A program made the position numbers and the translations under genes. Below the pieces are notes generated by a model. It worked only from the letters and a program-made list of their open reading frames with translations. It did not search any database and was not told the DNA's origin. Of a DNA stretch of 43,006 bases, positions 1-8,527 are shown piece after piece; the stretch's first letter is position 1, and every line of letters begins with the position of its first letter. Location: contig NZ_JACJFI010000007.1 in assembly GCF_014164505.1 (NCBI RefSeq), positions 1 through 43,006 on the forward strand, in the 5' to 3' direction. The stretch comes from Shewanella sp. SG41-4. Its GTDB lineage: Bacteria > Pseudomonadota > Gammaproteobacteria > Enterobacterales > Shewanellaceae.

Positions 1-22
1 GATGAGGCTTTTTTGTTGAATG

Positions 23-112
23 TGGCGGAGGGATAGGGATTTGAACCCTAGAACGGGATAAACCGTTGCCGGTTTTCAAGACCGGTGCATTCGACCACTC
101 TGCCATCCCTCC
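23..112 (-). tRNA. tRNA-Ser (anticodon UGA)
   Basis: The minus strand folds as a complete class II tRNA. It begins GGAGGGATGGCAGAGTGG, has a long variable arm, a T-arm with GTTCAAATCC, an acceptor stem closing with ATCCCTCC plus G, and an encoded CCA (plus 23-25). The anticodon loop CTTGAAA places TGA at plus 76-78, so it reads UCA serine codons. The 90-nt length fits a serine tRNA with its extra arm. Confidence 0.97.
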
Positions 113-123
113 GAACGCGGTGA

Positions 124-151
124 ATAATAAGGGTATTGGCGAAAATGTAAA
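124..151 (-). promoter_or_regulatory. Sigma-70 promoter of tRNA-Ser
   Basis: On the minus strand a TTTACA -35 hexamer (plus 146-151) is followed after 16 bp by TATTAT as -10 (plus 124-129). A GC-rich stretch typical of stable-RNA discriminators comes next, just before the tRNA 5' end at 112. Spacing and position suit a short tRNA leader. Confidence 0.65.
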
Positions 152-260
152 GCCTTGATGTGTTCAATGGCACAACAAATGTGCAAAATGACACAAAAAG
201 GCTCGCGTTTGCACAATATTTACCCTTTTTAGTCTTTAAAACGCTTTGATTGCAAGCTTG

Positions 261-297
261 CCTCTCTTGTTGGCGAGCACTAACAAGAGAGGTTTTT
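261..297 (+). terminator. Intrinsic-terminator-like hairpin on the plus strand
   Basis: CCTCTCTTGTT (261-271) pairs with AACAAGAGAGG (282-292) around a 10-nt loop, and five T follow on the plus strand. The U-tract is on the strand opposite to both neighbours (M3 peptidase and tRNA, both minus). In the minus direction the stem is preceded by A's and followed by CAAGC. It may still act for the peptidase gene, or end an unannotated plus-strand transcript. Confidence 0.6.
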
Positions 298-313
298 ATC
301 ACAGCAATAAGAC

Positions 314-2470
314 TTAGTGCACTAAACCACGACGCTTTAATAGTGCGTCAGTAGATGGTTTTTTACCGGCAAAGTCGATGTAGCTTTGCATTAGATCCTG
401 GCTGTTACCTTTTGACAATACGGTGTCGCGGTATTTTTGACCGTTCTCTTGGGTTAATCCGCCGTGCGCCATCATGTGTGCAAAAGCATCTGCTGCAAAT
501 ACTTCGGTCCAAAGGTAAGCGTAGTAACCCGCAGAGTAACCGCCGCCGAAGCTGTGGCTAAAGTAGGTGGTTTTATAACGCGGTGCGATTGGGCTGTAGT
601 CTAAACCGTGTTTTGCTAGTGCTTGTTTTTCAAAGGTAGCAACATCGGCAATTTCAGTGCCAGCAGGAATTGAGTGCCATTCCATATCAAGCAATGCAGC
701 CGCTAGGTATTCAACCGTGCCAAACCCTTGGTTAAAGGTGTGCGCTTTTAATACTTTAGCAAGTAATTCGGCAGGAATCGGCTCGCCTGTTTGGTAGTGC
801 TTAGCGTAGTTTGCTAGCACGGCAGGGTCGATGCTCCAGTCTTCATTAGCTTGTGATGGAAACTCAACAAAATCACGTGCCGTTTTGGTACCAGCTAAGC
901 TTGGGTAGTTAACTTGTGAGTATAAACCGTGAATAGCATGACCAAACTCGTGGAACAATGTACTTACTTCGTCAAACGTTAACAGGGTAGGTTGACCTTC
1001 AGCAGGCTTTGGTACGTTAAGCGCGTTATACACGACAGGCTTAGTATTTTGCAAGAATGATTGGCTAACAAATTCATCCATCCATGCTCCGCCACGCTTG
1101 CCTGGGCGTGCATACATATCTAGATAGAACAAGCCTAGCGAGCTGCCGTCTTTGTTAAAGATTTCATAAGCGGTAACGTCTTTGTGCCATACAGGTAAGT
1201 CGTTACGTGACTTGAAGGTGATACCATAAAGTTTTTCCATAGCGAAAAACAGGCCGTCAGTGAGTACGGTGTTCATTTCAAAGTAGGGTTTAACTTGGCT
1301 GTCGTCTAGGTCATATTTTGCCGCACGCACTTTTTCGGCATAGTAAGCCCAGTCCCATGCTTCAAGCGTAAAGTCTTTACCGTCTTTAACTATTTCAGCT
1401 TGAATATCTGCCGCTTCAATTTTGGCTTTAACTAATGCTTTAGGCGCTAAGTCATCCAAAATGCCATAAACCGCTTCTGGGTTTTGAGCCATTTGGTCGC
1501 CTGTAGAATAAGCTGCCCATGTTGGGTAGCCTAATAGTTTGGCTTTTTGTGCTCGCAGTTGGGCGATTTTGATATTAAGCGGGCTGTTTGTGTCCATTGC
1601 GCGATAAGCTGACGTTTCCCAAAGCTTTTTACGTAGGTCGCGATTTTTAAGGCTAGACAGTAGCGGTTGGGTTGTGGTGTTCACTAAGGTAATCATGTAA
1701 CCGGTTTTGCCTGCTGCTTTTGCTGCAGCGGCTAATGATGCGATGTCATTGTCTGACAAGCCGTCTAGCATGGCTTTGTCTTCAACTACAATTACGTCGT
1801 CTTTAAATGATTTTAAAACGTTTTGTGAGAAGCTGGTTTCAAGTTTAGCCAGCTCTCCATTTAGCTCACGCATTTGGGCTTTGTCTTCTGTTGACAATTC
1901 AGCACCTGCGCGCACAAAGCGATCGTAATAAACGTCTACTAAACGTAAGTCTTCACCTGTTAATGTGGCTTTGTTTTTGTAAATAGCTTGAATACGAGCA
2001 AAAAGCTTTTCATCTAGATAAATGTTGTCCATGTGAGCAGTTAACTTAGGCACAACTTGCTCTTCGACACTAATGAAGTTGTCGTCTGAAATTAAGCCTG
2101 TAAGGTTAAAAAACACCCGTTGAGTGCGGTCTAATATCGCGCCAGTTTTTTCAAGTGCAACAACGGTGTTGTCGAATGTTGGTGCGTCAGCGTTGTTGGT
2201 AATGGCTGCGATTTCAGCTTTATGCTCTTTCATACCTTGTTCAAAGGCGGGTAAATAGTCTGCAGCGTTAAACTTGTCGAACTGCGGCGCCATGTATTGT
2301 AATGGGCTTGGGACTAACAGCGCGTTTTCGGCGGTTGCAGGTGCTTTGGTCGTTGTTGTAGGTGCTTCTGCTGTGGTTTTGCTTGCCATTGCGGTATCTG
2401 CTGTTTGTTCTGAACATGCACTAAGCATCAATGCCGCACTTACGGCAGTGGTAATAAGAGTTTTACGCAT
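314..2470 (-). CDS. Secreted M3 family zinc peptidase (peptidyl-dipeptidase Dcp-like lipoprotein)
   Basis: A 718-residue protein with an N-terminal lipoprotein signal (MRKTLITT... ending LSAC, lipid-modified Cys19) followed by a Thr/Ala-rich linker. The M3 zinc motif HEFGH lies at residues 507-511, and the typical second motif, FVEFPSQ, comes about 25 residues later. The length fits Dcp/oligopeptidase A plus a leader. Family members cleave dipeptides or short peptides; this one is probably anchored in the periplasm or outer membrane for scavenging peptides. An AAGGA ribosome site precedes the ATG. It is transcribed alone toward the tRNA. Dcp-type exopeptidase is more likely than endopeptidase, but substrate class cannot be settled by eye. 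Confidence 0.93.
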   Translation of the reverse strand: MRKTLITTAVSAALMLSACSEQTADTAMASKTTAEAPTTTTKAPATAENALLVPSPLQYMAPQFDKFNAADYLPAFEQGMKEHKAEIAAITNNADAPTFDNTVVALEKTGAILDRTQRVFFNLTGLISDDNFISVEEQVVPKLTAHMDNIYLDEKLFARIQAIYKNKATLTGEDLRLVDVYYDRFVRAGAELSTEDKAQMRELNGELAKLETSFSQNVLKSFKDDVIVVEDKAMLDGLSDNDIASLAAAAKAAGKTGYMITLVNTTTQPLLSSLKNRDLRKKLWETSAYRAMDTNSPLNIKIAQLRAQKAKLLGYPTWAAYSTGDQMAQNPEAVYGILDDLAPKALVKAKIEAADIQAEIVKDGKDFTLEAWDWAYYAEKVRAAKYDLDDSQVKPYFEMNTVLTDGLFFAMEKLYGITFKSRNDLPVWHKDVTAYEIFNKDGSSLGLFYLDMYARPGKRGGAWMDEFVSQSFLQNTKPVVYNALNVPKPAEGQPTLLTFDEVSTLFHEFGHAIHGLYSQVNYPSLAGTKTARDFVEFPSQANEDWSIDPAVLANYAKHYQTGEPIPAELLAKVLKAHTFNQGFGTVEYLAAALLDMEWHSIPAGTEIADVATFEKQALAKHGLDYSPIAPRYKTTYFSHSFGGGYSAGYYAYLWTEVFAADAFAHMMAHGGLTQENGQKYRDTVLSKGNSQDLMQSYIDFAGKKPSTDALLKRRGLVH

Positions 2471-2755
2471 TAATATATCCTTGGGTCTTGGCCCTTTTAG
2501 GTGTTTTTATGCCTATTCAAAATGTGTTGTGCGGCTGAATAGTGACAATAAAAACATAAAGTAATAACCCCTTTACAATACCAAGCCTACGCCTTGCAGC
2601 AAAGGTTAATGGTATTAACTAAGATTAATTATTGTAACTAAAGTTGCCAATAGTGATGTTTGTTAGATTTTAAGGCTATCTGACCGCAATTGTAGTGGTA
2701 ATTTGTGGATATTCGCGTAGCTTAATAGCAATAGAGAGTACGACGAGGGTGATAG

Positions 2756-3016
2756 ATGAAAGCGGGTAAACACGATACAAAACTGCTCAAGCTCGCGATG
2801 GAGATTGGCATGGGATACGCGCAAAAGCGTGGTTTTGATGATTTTGGTAAAGGCATCTCGCCAAAAGATAAAGTGGAATGTATTTATCGATTACTGGTTC
2901 AAGACAATTTAATCCAACCCTTAGCCGAAGATAAAGACGATGGTCCGAATCGTAAGCATAAACTGATATTGTGGATTAGTAAGCAACTGCCTAAAGAACA
3001 TGAGCTTTTGAACTAA
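2756..3016 (+). CDS. Small DUF5062-like protein
   Basis: An 86-residue charged soluble protein with no signal or membrane segment, rich in Lys and Asp. Sequence such as KRGFDDFGKGISPKDKVE followed by a predicted helix resembles the small gammaproteobacterial DUF5062 family, whose function is unknown. The family name is from memory. The ATG has a GAGGG-type ribosome site about seven bases upstream, and a strong terminator follows the stop by 25 bases, so this is a monocistronic gene. The 285-bp stretch in front of it (2471-2755), shared with the divergent peptidase gene, shows no other gene. Confidence 0.75.
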   Translation: MKAGKHDTKLLKLAMEIGMGYAQKRGFDDFGKGISPKDKVECIYRLLVQDNLIQPLAEDKDDGPNRKHKLILWISKQLPKEHELLN

Positions 3017-3040
3017 GGTTACCAACCTACACCATAAATT

Positions 3041-3076
3041 AAGCCCAAATGAAATGGTATTTCATTTGGGCTTTTT
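3041..3076 (+). terminator. Rho-independent terminator
   Basis: A perfect 14-bp stem, AAGCCCAAATGAAA (3041-3054) with TTTCATTTGGGCTT (3060-3073), extended by one A-T pair, and a T-run to 3076. It ends the DUF5062-like gene; weaker T-richness on the other strand could also stop the convergent gene. Confidence 0.9.
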
Positions 3077-3140
3077 AGCATTTAGATTAAGTGTGAATTG
3101 CTCATACTCACTGCCATTTTTTATTCGACTCGCTGTAATT

Positions 3141-3830
3141 CTAGCGCGACTCAATCTCAATAATTTTTAAGCGGATTAACTGCTTTTGCCATTGCTGCTT
3201 ATTAACACCTTCTACCCAAATAGTGTCACTTTGGCGATGTTGACCATTACGCAGGTAAGTTTCTGGCATACGGAAAATAGCTTCCCAGGCTTCAATTTTT
3301 TCTGTTTTGAGCAATGCGCCGTTGTCATTGTAAAAACTCACCTCAACTTCAACAACCGTGACATGTTCGTTACTGGTGCTGTCAAAATCGAACACTAATC
3401 CGAGCTCATCGTCTTTCCATTTTGTGTCTGCAAGAGTGATTTTAATGCCGTCTTTAGCCGTGCTACCCAATAATTCTGGTTGTGCTAACGCCGCTGCAGT
3501 TAAGCGTGTGGTTGATACTTGAGTATTAACTGCAGGCGCAGCCGGCACGGTAATCTTTGGTGCGACAACAGGTGCTGTTACTGCAGCAACAGAAGCGGCA
3601 GTTGCAATTGCAGGCGGTGTTATTGCGTTGGCTTGCTTTGCGATGTCGGCTTTAGCCGCTTGCACTGGTTGGGTTACTGTTTCGGTAATAATGTATTCCC
3701 AAGTGAAATCGTCTTTTAGACGAACATTGGTGCCATTTTCTAAGGTGATAACAGCAATATCGGCAGCCATTGCTACTGGTGCAAGTAATAGAAGTAGAGC
3801 TGATGCAATCGCATTAAGTTTGGTTTTCAT
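3141..3830 (-). CDS. Exported DUF3157-like protein
   Basis: A 229-residue protein with a clear Sec signal peptide (MKTKLNAIASALLLLLAPVA, cleavage after AMA). The first mature segment, about residues 24-50, has the pattern AVITLENGTNVRLKDDFTWEY. An Ala/Pro/Val-rich low-complexity linker covers about 55-105. The C-terminal domain, about 125-229, looks like a beta-sandwich. N-terminal pattern and layout resemble DUF3157, a family largely from Vibrio and Shewanella with no assigned function (name from memory). AGGA precedes the ATG. It converges on the DUF5062-like gene and is probably periplasmic. Confidence 0.75.
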   Translation of the reverse strand: MKTKLNAIASALLLLLAPVAMAADIAVITLENGTNVRLKDDFTWEYIITETVTQPVQAAKADIAKQANAITPPAIATAASVAAVTAPVVAPKITVPAAPAVNTQVSTTRLTAAALAQPELLGSTAKDGIKITLADTKWKDDELGLVFDFDSTSNEHVTVVEVEVSFYNDNGALLKTEKIEAWEAIFRMPETYLRNGQHRQSDTIWVEGVNKQQWQKQLIRLKIIEIESR

Positions 3831-4042
3831 CTATTTATCCTGATTGAAAGTCTTTAACACTTTGGCTCATTCTACGTACTTTTATCGTTGAAATGGAAAA
3901 AAGTATTGTTGGGTATTTATATTTTGCTCCAGCATGTCATAGCGCCTTTTTTTATGCTTGTGTCGCGATTGATAGGTTTGTGTAAATTGATTTTAAAGTG
4001 TTAATTGTAGGTTAAAAATCATACTAATTTAAACGCTGTTTT

Positions 4043-4083
4043 TTGATGTCGATCAAATTTAAGTACCTCTTTGTGAGTAATAT
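4043..4083 (+). promoter_or_regulatory. FNR/EtrA box and -10 element (class II layout)
   Basis: TTGATGTCGATCAA at 4043-4056 matches the FNR consensus TTGAT-n4-ATCAA exactly. A TAATAT -10 lies at 4078-4083, implying a start near 4090, which puts the box centre (4049.5) at about -41.5, the standard position for class II FNR activation. CRP could also recognise this palindrome, since the two motifs overlap in Shewanella. Confidence 0.75.
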
Positions 4084-4115
4084 TGATCATGTTTCAACTA
4101 AATTGAGGACATGCG

Positions 4116-5081
4116 ATGAAAACTTATTATTCAGTATTAATGTTATCTTCTGCTTTATTGCTAAGTGCTTGTGGTGGTAGCGATAGCACAACCGATGAAG
4201 GACAATTTTCTTTAGGAGTGTCTGATGCTCCTATGGCGGGAGTATCTCGGTTAGGGTTAGTGATGAATGAACTTGTTATGACGGACGCTAATGGAGAAAT
4301 ACACCGTTATAACTTACAACATAGGGAGTTTAATTTACTCGATTATCAGGGCATTAATAGGCATCTTGCCATTGATAATATCGATTTACCTGTTGGCCAA
4401 TATCATAATGTCCACGTGACAATTGATCAGGGCGATGGTAATCAAGGTTGTTACGTTGAAGATGGCCAAGGCCGACATAGTTTGCAAGTTGAAAATGGTT
4501 ACTTGCCAATAGATGATGTGCAGATTATTGCTAATCAGCACCGTGTAATGACATTGGAAATTAACTTGTACCAAGGTCTGCAAATGGAGCAAGAACAATA
4601 CCAATTGCGTCATCGTGCAATGTGGTCAGTCGACAATAGTCAAATGGGACATTTAATTGGAGAAGTCGATCCGCAATGGGTTGCCAGTTGTGAAATGGAC
4701 TATGCCGATCTCACTCCTATTGGAGGGGAATTTTATCATCTAGCCTATTTATATCCTGAAAGTGTCACCTCTCTTGAGCAAATGGCCGATATGGGGACAA
4801 CTCCTCCAGACGGGCTAACGGCTCCGCTATCGGTGAGCCGATTATTACAAACTACAGAGGGTGATTGGTATTTCGCAATGGGTTATTTACCCGAAGGGAA
4901 CTACCGCGTTGGTTATAGCTGTTTAGGTCATTTAGATGATCCAATCCTTGATGACATTAGCGCTGGACCATTTGTCATGTATAAAGATGCAGGCGCTATA
5001 ACGATTGAAACTGGCCCTCTTGGTGGACAACAAACAGTGCATGAGTGTGGCGATGGCAATGGTGGGCATCATGGTGGTTAA
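4116..5081 (+). CDS. DUF4382-domain lipoprotein
   Basis: A 321-residue lipoprotein: the signal MKTYYSVLMLSSALLLSAC puts the lipidated cysteine at 19. Directly after it, FSLGVSDAPMAGVSRLGLVM at about 31-50 is the characteristic start of a DUF4382 domain, a beta-rich domain of unknown function in secreted bacterial proteins. A second beta-rich part follows, and the C-terminus is Gly/His-rich (GDGNGGHHGG), which could bind metal. GAGGA sits six bases before the ATG. The upstream FNR/EtrA box suggests induction without oxygen, and the next gene along is hcp, separated by a hairpin. Function unknown. Confidence 0.85.
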   Translation: MKTYYSVLMLSSALLLSACGGSDSTTDEGQFSLGVSDAPMAGVSRLGLVMNELVMTDANGEIHRYNLQHREFNLLDYQGINRHLAIDNIDLPVGQYHNVHVTIDQGDGNQGCYVEDGQGRHSLQVENGYLPIDDVQIIANQHRVMTLEINLYQGLQMEQEQYQLRHRAMWSVDNSQMGHLIGEVDPQWVASCEMDYADLTPIGGEFYHLAYLYPESVTSLEQMADMGTTPPDGLTAPLSVSRLLQTTEGDWYFAMGYLPEGNYRVGYSCLGHLDDPILDDISAGPFVMYKDAGAITIETGPLGGQQTVHECGDGNGGHHGG

Positions 5082-5171
5082 TGTTGAAGCCAATTGATCT
5101 TGCTATCATTTTATTAATGCTTTATCTGTGACGAAAAAAGAGGTTGCCCATTTTACTTGCTCAATCAACTA

Positions 5172-5208
5172 AGTCAGTAAGACATCAATCAATGATGTTT
5201 TACTGACT
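5172..5208 (+). other. Long hairpin between DUF4382 lipoprotein and hcp
   Basis: AGTCAGTAAGACATCA (5172-5187) pairs with TGATGTTTTACTGACT (5193-5208) over 16 bp with one G-U pair and a 5-nt loop. There is no T-run after it, so it is not a standard terminator. It may protect the 3' end of the lipoprotein mRNA. A smaller stem, CGCGCTA/TAGCGCG, lies at 5247-5271. The remainder of the 378-bp gap holds no gene that I can see. Confidence 0.6.
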
Positions 5209-5418
5209 CTAGCGGCGTTGTTTTCCTATGTTCATACTCATTGTGTCGCGCTAGATAATGGTTTTAGCGCGCCATAACCTCAGTTGTCTCTGTCAAAATA
5301 ATCCAATAAAAACCAATCAATATTAGCGATTGCTGAAGGTGATGTGGCTCATAAAATCTAACATTGGTGCTAGAAACGGGTTTTGATTTACAGAGTAAAG
5401 AGTAAACTCATCTTTAAC

Positions 5419-5435
5419 ATGTAAAATTTATACAT
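5419..5435. promoter_or_regulatory. NsrR-like palindrome upstream of hcp
   Basis: ATGTAAAATTTATACAT has outer arms matching the NsrR-type consensus ATGYATTTnAAATRCAT, while the inner T/A tracts are swapped (about 12 of 16 fixed positions fit). NsrR is the nitric-oxide-sensing repressor of hcp-hcr in many gammaproteobacteria, and the site lies 24 bases before the hcp ATG, so position and target gene agree. Confidence 0.55.
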
Positions 5436-5459
5436 GAATAATATTTGAGGAGTAGAGTT

Positions 5460-7118
5460 ATGTTTTGTGTGCAATGTGAGCAAACCATTAGAACACCAGA
5501 AGGCAATGGCTGTAGTTACTCGCAAGGTATGTGCGGCAAGTTAGCGTCGACGTCTGATATTCAAGATTTATTAATTTATATGCTGCAAGGTGTTTCTGCT
5601 TACGCAGTTAAAGCCCGTGAGTTTGGCATTGTAGACAACGAAATTGATGTATTTGTCCCTAAGGCCTTTTTTGCCACACTGACTAACGTAAACTTTGATG
5701 ATGACCGTTTAATTGATTATGCCTATCAGGCTCAAACGTATCGTGACCAATTAAAAGCGGCTTATATTGCTGCGTGTAAAGGCAAGGGCGTAGAGCCAGA
5801 AATGGTTAGCGCACAAGGCGAGCTATTGCTCGGCACTTCAAAGCCTGAAATTTTAGCCCAAGCACCCATTGCACTGCCTAATCGCGGTGATGTACATGAA
5901 GATATTCTTGGCTTACGTTTATTATGTTTATACGGTTTAAAAGGTGCTGCTGCTTATATGGAGCATGCTCGCGTATTAGATCAAACAGACGTTGATGTGG
6001 CCGCCGAGTTCCATAAAATTATGGCATTTTTAGGCGAAGACTCTGTTGATGCTGACAAGTTATTTGCAACAGCAATGGAAATTGGCCAATTAAACTATCG
6101 CATTATGGCGATGTTAGATTTAGGCGAAACCACCTCATTTGGCCACCCAGAACCGACTCAAGTGAATACCAAGTCGGTAAAAGGTAAAGCGATTTTAGTG
6201 TCTGGCCACGACATGAAAGATTTAGAGCTTATTCTTGAGCAAACCGCAGGCAAGGGCATTAATGTCTTTACTCACGGCGAAATGTTACCAGCACTTGCTT
6301 ACCCAGCCTTTAAAAAATACGCGCATTTAGTCGGTAACTACGGCGGTGCTTGGCAGAATCAGCAAAAAGAATTTGCCACTTTCCCTGGCGCAGTGGTGAT
6401 GACCTCAAACTGTATTATCGACCCTACAGTGGGTGAATACTCTGACCGTATTTATACTCGCAGTATTGTCGGTTGGCCTGGTGTGACTCATGTTGAAGGT
6501 GATGACTTTAGCGAAGTAATTAACAAAGCGTTAGCGCTTGAAGGCTTTGCTTACGATGAAATCCCACACATGATCACCATCGGTTTTGCCCGCAATGCGT
6601 TAATGGCGGCGGCACCAACAGTGGTTGAAAACGTTAAGAATGGTTCTATTAAGCACTTCTTCTTAATTGGTGGTTGTGATGGTGACAAATTAGAGCGCAA
6701 TTACTTCACTGACTTAGCTAAGTCTGTACCTGATGATTCAATTATTTTGACCTTAGGTTGTGGTAAGTACAAATTCAATAAATTGGAATTTGGCGACATT
6801 AACGGTGTGCCACGCTTGTTAGATATTGGCCAGTGTAATGATGCTTATTCGGCTATTCAGTTAGCGTTAGCGTTAAAGGACATTTTCGAATGCGATCTTA
6901 ACGACTTACCGTTAAGTATTGTGTTGTCGTGGTTTGAGCAAAAAGCGATTGTCGTGTTGTTAACCTTGCTGTCTCTAGGGGTGAAAAACATTCGTACTGG
7001 CCCGAGTGCACCAGGGTTCTTAACTGAAAATTTAGCCAATATCCTTGAGCAACAATTTGGTTTACGTACCACTACCGATGTTGAATCAGACTTAAAAGCG
7101 ATGATCAAAGTAGCGTAA
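5460..7118 (+). CDS. hcp: Hydroxylamine reductase / hybrid-cluster protein, class II
   Basis: A 552-residue cytoplasmic iron-sulfur protein. The N-terminal cysteines C3, C6, C18 and C25 form the C-x2-C-x11-C-x6-C pattern of class II Hcp, which carries a [2Fe-2S] cluster. The hybrid-cluster ligand regions are all present in order: [27 protein letters not shown] and FEQKA. The family reduces hydroxylamine and nitric oxide and has a protein S-nitrosylase activity in E. coli. The start is the ATG at 5460, with GAGGAG seven bases upstream; an upstream in-frame TTG at 5445 is ignored. The reductase gene hcr follows 113 bp later. Confidence 0.97.
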   Translation: MFCVQCEQTIRTPEGNGCSYSQGMCGKLASTSDIQDLLIYMLQGVSAYAVKAREFGIVDNEIDVFVPKAFFATLTNVNFDDDRLIDYAYQAQTYRDQLKAAYIAACKGKGVEPEMVSAQGELLLGTSKPEILAQAPIALPNRGDVHEDILGLRLLCLYGLKGAAAYMEHARVLDQTDVDVAAEFHKIMAFLGEDSVDADKLFATAMEIGQLNYRIMAMLDLGETTSFGHPEPTQVNTKSVKGKAILVSGHDMKDLELILEQTAGKGINVFTHGEMLPALAYPAFKKYAHLVGNYGGAWQNQQKEFATFPGAVVMTSNCIIDPTVGEYSDRIYTRSIVGWPGVTHVEGDDFSEVINKALALEGFAYDEIPHMITIGFARNALMAAAPTVVENVKNGSIKHFFLIGGCDGDKLERNYFTDLAKSVPDDSIILTLGCGKYKFNKLEFGDINGVPRLLDIGQCNDAYSAIQLALALKDIFECDLNDLPLSIVLSWFEQKAIVVLLTLLSLGVKNIRTGPSAPGFLTENLANILEQQFGLRTTTDVESDLKAMIKVA

Positions 7119-7174
7119 TCCTGTCATAACAATAGTGCATTTAAGCAAAGCTTATTTGCACGATTGCGATTAAA

Positions 7175-7199
7175 AGCGATATGAGATTTTCATATCGCT
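7175..7199 (+). other. Intercistronic hairpin between hcp and hcr
   Basis: AGCGATATGA (7175-7184) pairs perfectly with TCATATCGCT (7190-7199), and a T6 tract begins six bases after the stem. It resembles a leaky terminator or attenuator that would lower hcr relative to hcp. It also contains an in-frame ATG (7181) that is unlikely to be the hcr start. Confidence 0.55.
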
Positions 7200-7231
7200 A
7201 TCGTGTTTTTTACTGCGTTAAAGGTATTAAA

Positions 7232-8443
7232 ATGAGTAGTACTCCCTCAGTTGGTTTTTCATTTTCACAAGCGCTTTCTGCCCAAGCGGCAAAAAAGGTG
7301 ACTCCTGTTATCGAGGCCCCCGTTATCGAGACTCCGCCTACGGCTCAACCAGCTGTATTGACAGGCTCGAAAGCACTTTTGGCTGCTGATAACTGGCAAC
7401 GAGGTGAGGTGCAACTGCGCTGTGTTGAAAAATGGAATGAAACCCATGATGTGGTGAGTTTTCGATTTCAAGGACTTGAACCGGTTAAGTTTAATTTTAA
7501 ACCGGGACAGTTTATTACCTTTAAACTAAATATTAATGGCGACAAGGTTTACCGCAGTTACACTATTTCATCGTCACCTTCACGACCATTTTCGTTAGTG
7601 GTCACGGTAAAAAAAATCGCTGGTGGTTTGGTGTCTAATTACTTAACTGAGTCGCTCAATGTTGGCGATGACGTGACGGTTACTGGCCCTGATGGAATAT
7701 TTAACTTGATCGACATTGAGGCCGATAAGTACTTATTGTTAAGTGCCGGTTGTGGTGTGACGCCAATGCATTCTATGTCGCGCTGGTTGTGCGATACCAC
7801 TACCGACAGTGATATTGCCTTTGTACACAGTGCCAAAACGGTTAATGACATTATGTTTGCGGATTCGATGGCGTCAATGGCATCACGAAGCCCGAGTTTT
7901 AATCTTAATTATGTACTTGAGTCAGACAGTAATAAGCAAGATTTAACCGATAAACATACTTCTACAGGTTGCGAAGGTGGCCGCTTGAGTTTAGAAACCT
8001 TAGTCAAGTTAGTACCAGATTATCAACAGCGTACCGTATTTGTGTGTGGACCAGAACCCTACATGGCTGCGGTAAAATTAATGCTTGAAGCTGCTGAATT
8101 TGATATGAGTCAGTTCAACCAAGAAAGCTTTGGTGCAAGTAGTGCCATGGGGTTGAAAGCTGCGTTAGACAGTAATCCATCAACAGAACGGTTTATGCTG
8201 AGCATTGGCGATAAGCAGGTTCAGTTAACGGGTGATCAAAGCTTACTTGATGGCATTGAGTCGGCAAAGTTACCGATGATTGCTGCATGTCGTTCTGGCG
8301 TATGCGGTGCGTGTAAGTGTCAGGTTGTTTCAGGCACTACAGTGTCGTCTAGCAAAATGGCGTTAACTGCTGACGAAATAGCAGCAGGCTTTGTGTTGGC
8401 TTGTTCAACTAAAATAACCTCGAATGTACGCTTACAAATGTGA
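7232..8443 (+). CDS. hcr: NADH oxidoreductase Hcr, electron donor to Hcp
   Basis: A 403-residue flavo-iron-sulfur protein. Residues up to about 45 are a Pro/Ala/Val-rich extension not found in the roughly 320-residue E. coli Hcr. A ferredoxin-reductase module follows, with the FAD motif RSYTISSSP and the NAD-side motif LSAGCGVTPMHSM. A C-terminal plant-type [2Fe-2S] domain has C353, C358, C361 and C391 (C-x4-C-x2-C-x29-C). It passes electrons from NADH to Hcp. The ATG at 7232 has AAAGG seven bases upstream; the in-frame ATG at 7181 lies inside a hairpin and lacks a ribosome site. It is co-oriented with hcp and probably co-transcribed. Confidence 0.94.
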   Translation: MSSTPSVGFSFSQALSAQAAKKVTPVIEAPVIETPPTAQPAVLTGSKALLAADNWQRGEVQLRCVEKWNETHDVVSFRFQGLEPVKFNFKPGQFITFKLNINGDKVYRSYTISSSPSRPFSLVVTVKKIAGGLVSNYLTESLNVGDDVTVTGPDGIFNLIDIEADKYLLLSAGCGVTPMHSMSRWLCDTTTDSDIAFVHSAKTVNDIMFADSMASMASRSPSFNLNYVLESDSNKQDLTDKHTSTGCEGGRLSLETLVKLVPDYQQRTVFVCGPEPYMAAVKLMLEAAEFDMSQFNQESFGASSAMGLKAALDSNPSTERFMLSIGDKQVQLTGDQSLLDGIESAKLPMIAACRSGVCGACKCQVVSGTTVSSSKMALTADEIAAGFVLACSTKITSNVRLQM

Positions 8444-8527
8444 TCGGTTTTACCGCAGTTTATAGACGCTGACCTTGTATCGGTCGGCTCATGCGCTATT
8501 AGTTTATAGCGATACTATTGCAGTCGA

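Noticed and set aside
48..302. 84-residue open frame on the minus strand over the tRNA
   Set aside because: It overlaps the complete tRNA-Ser and its promoter and has no protein-like features; RNA gene takes precedence.
2274..2564. Plus-strand 96-residue frame antisense to the start of the M3 peptidase gene
   Set aside because: Its hydrophobic look comes from reading the signal peptide and Ala/Thr-rich linker backwards; no ribosome site.
5445..5459. TTG start for hcp
   Set aside because: It overlaps the ribosome site (GAGGAG), and the conserved Hcp start [10 protein letters not shown] begins at 5460.
7181..7231. Upstream ATG for hcr
   Set aside because: It lies within a perfect hairpin and has no ribosome site, while ATG 7232 has AAAGG at good spacing.
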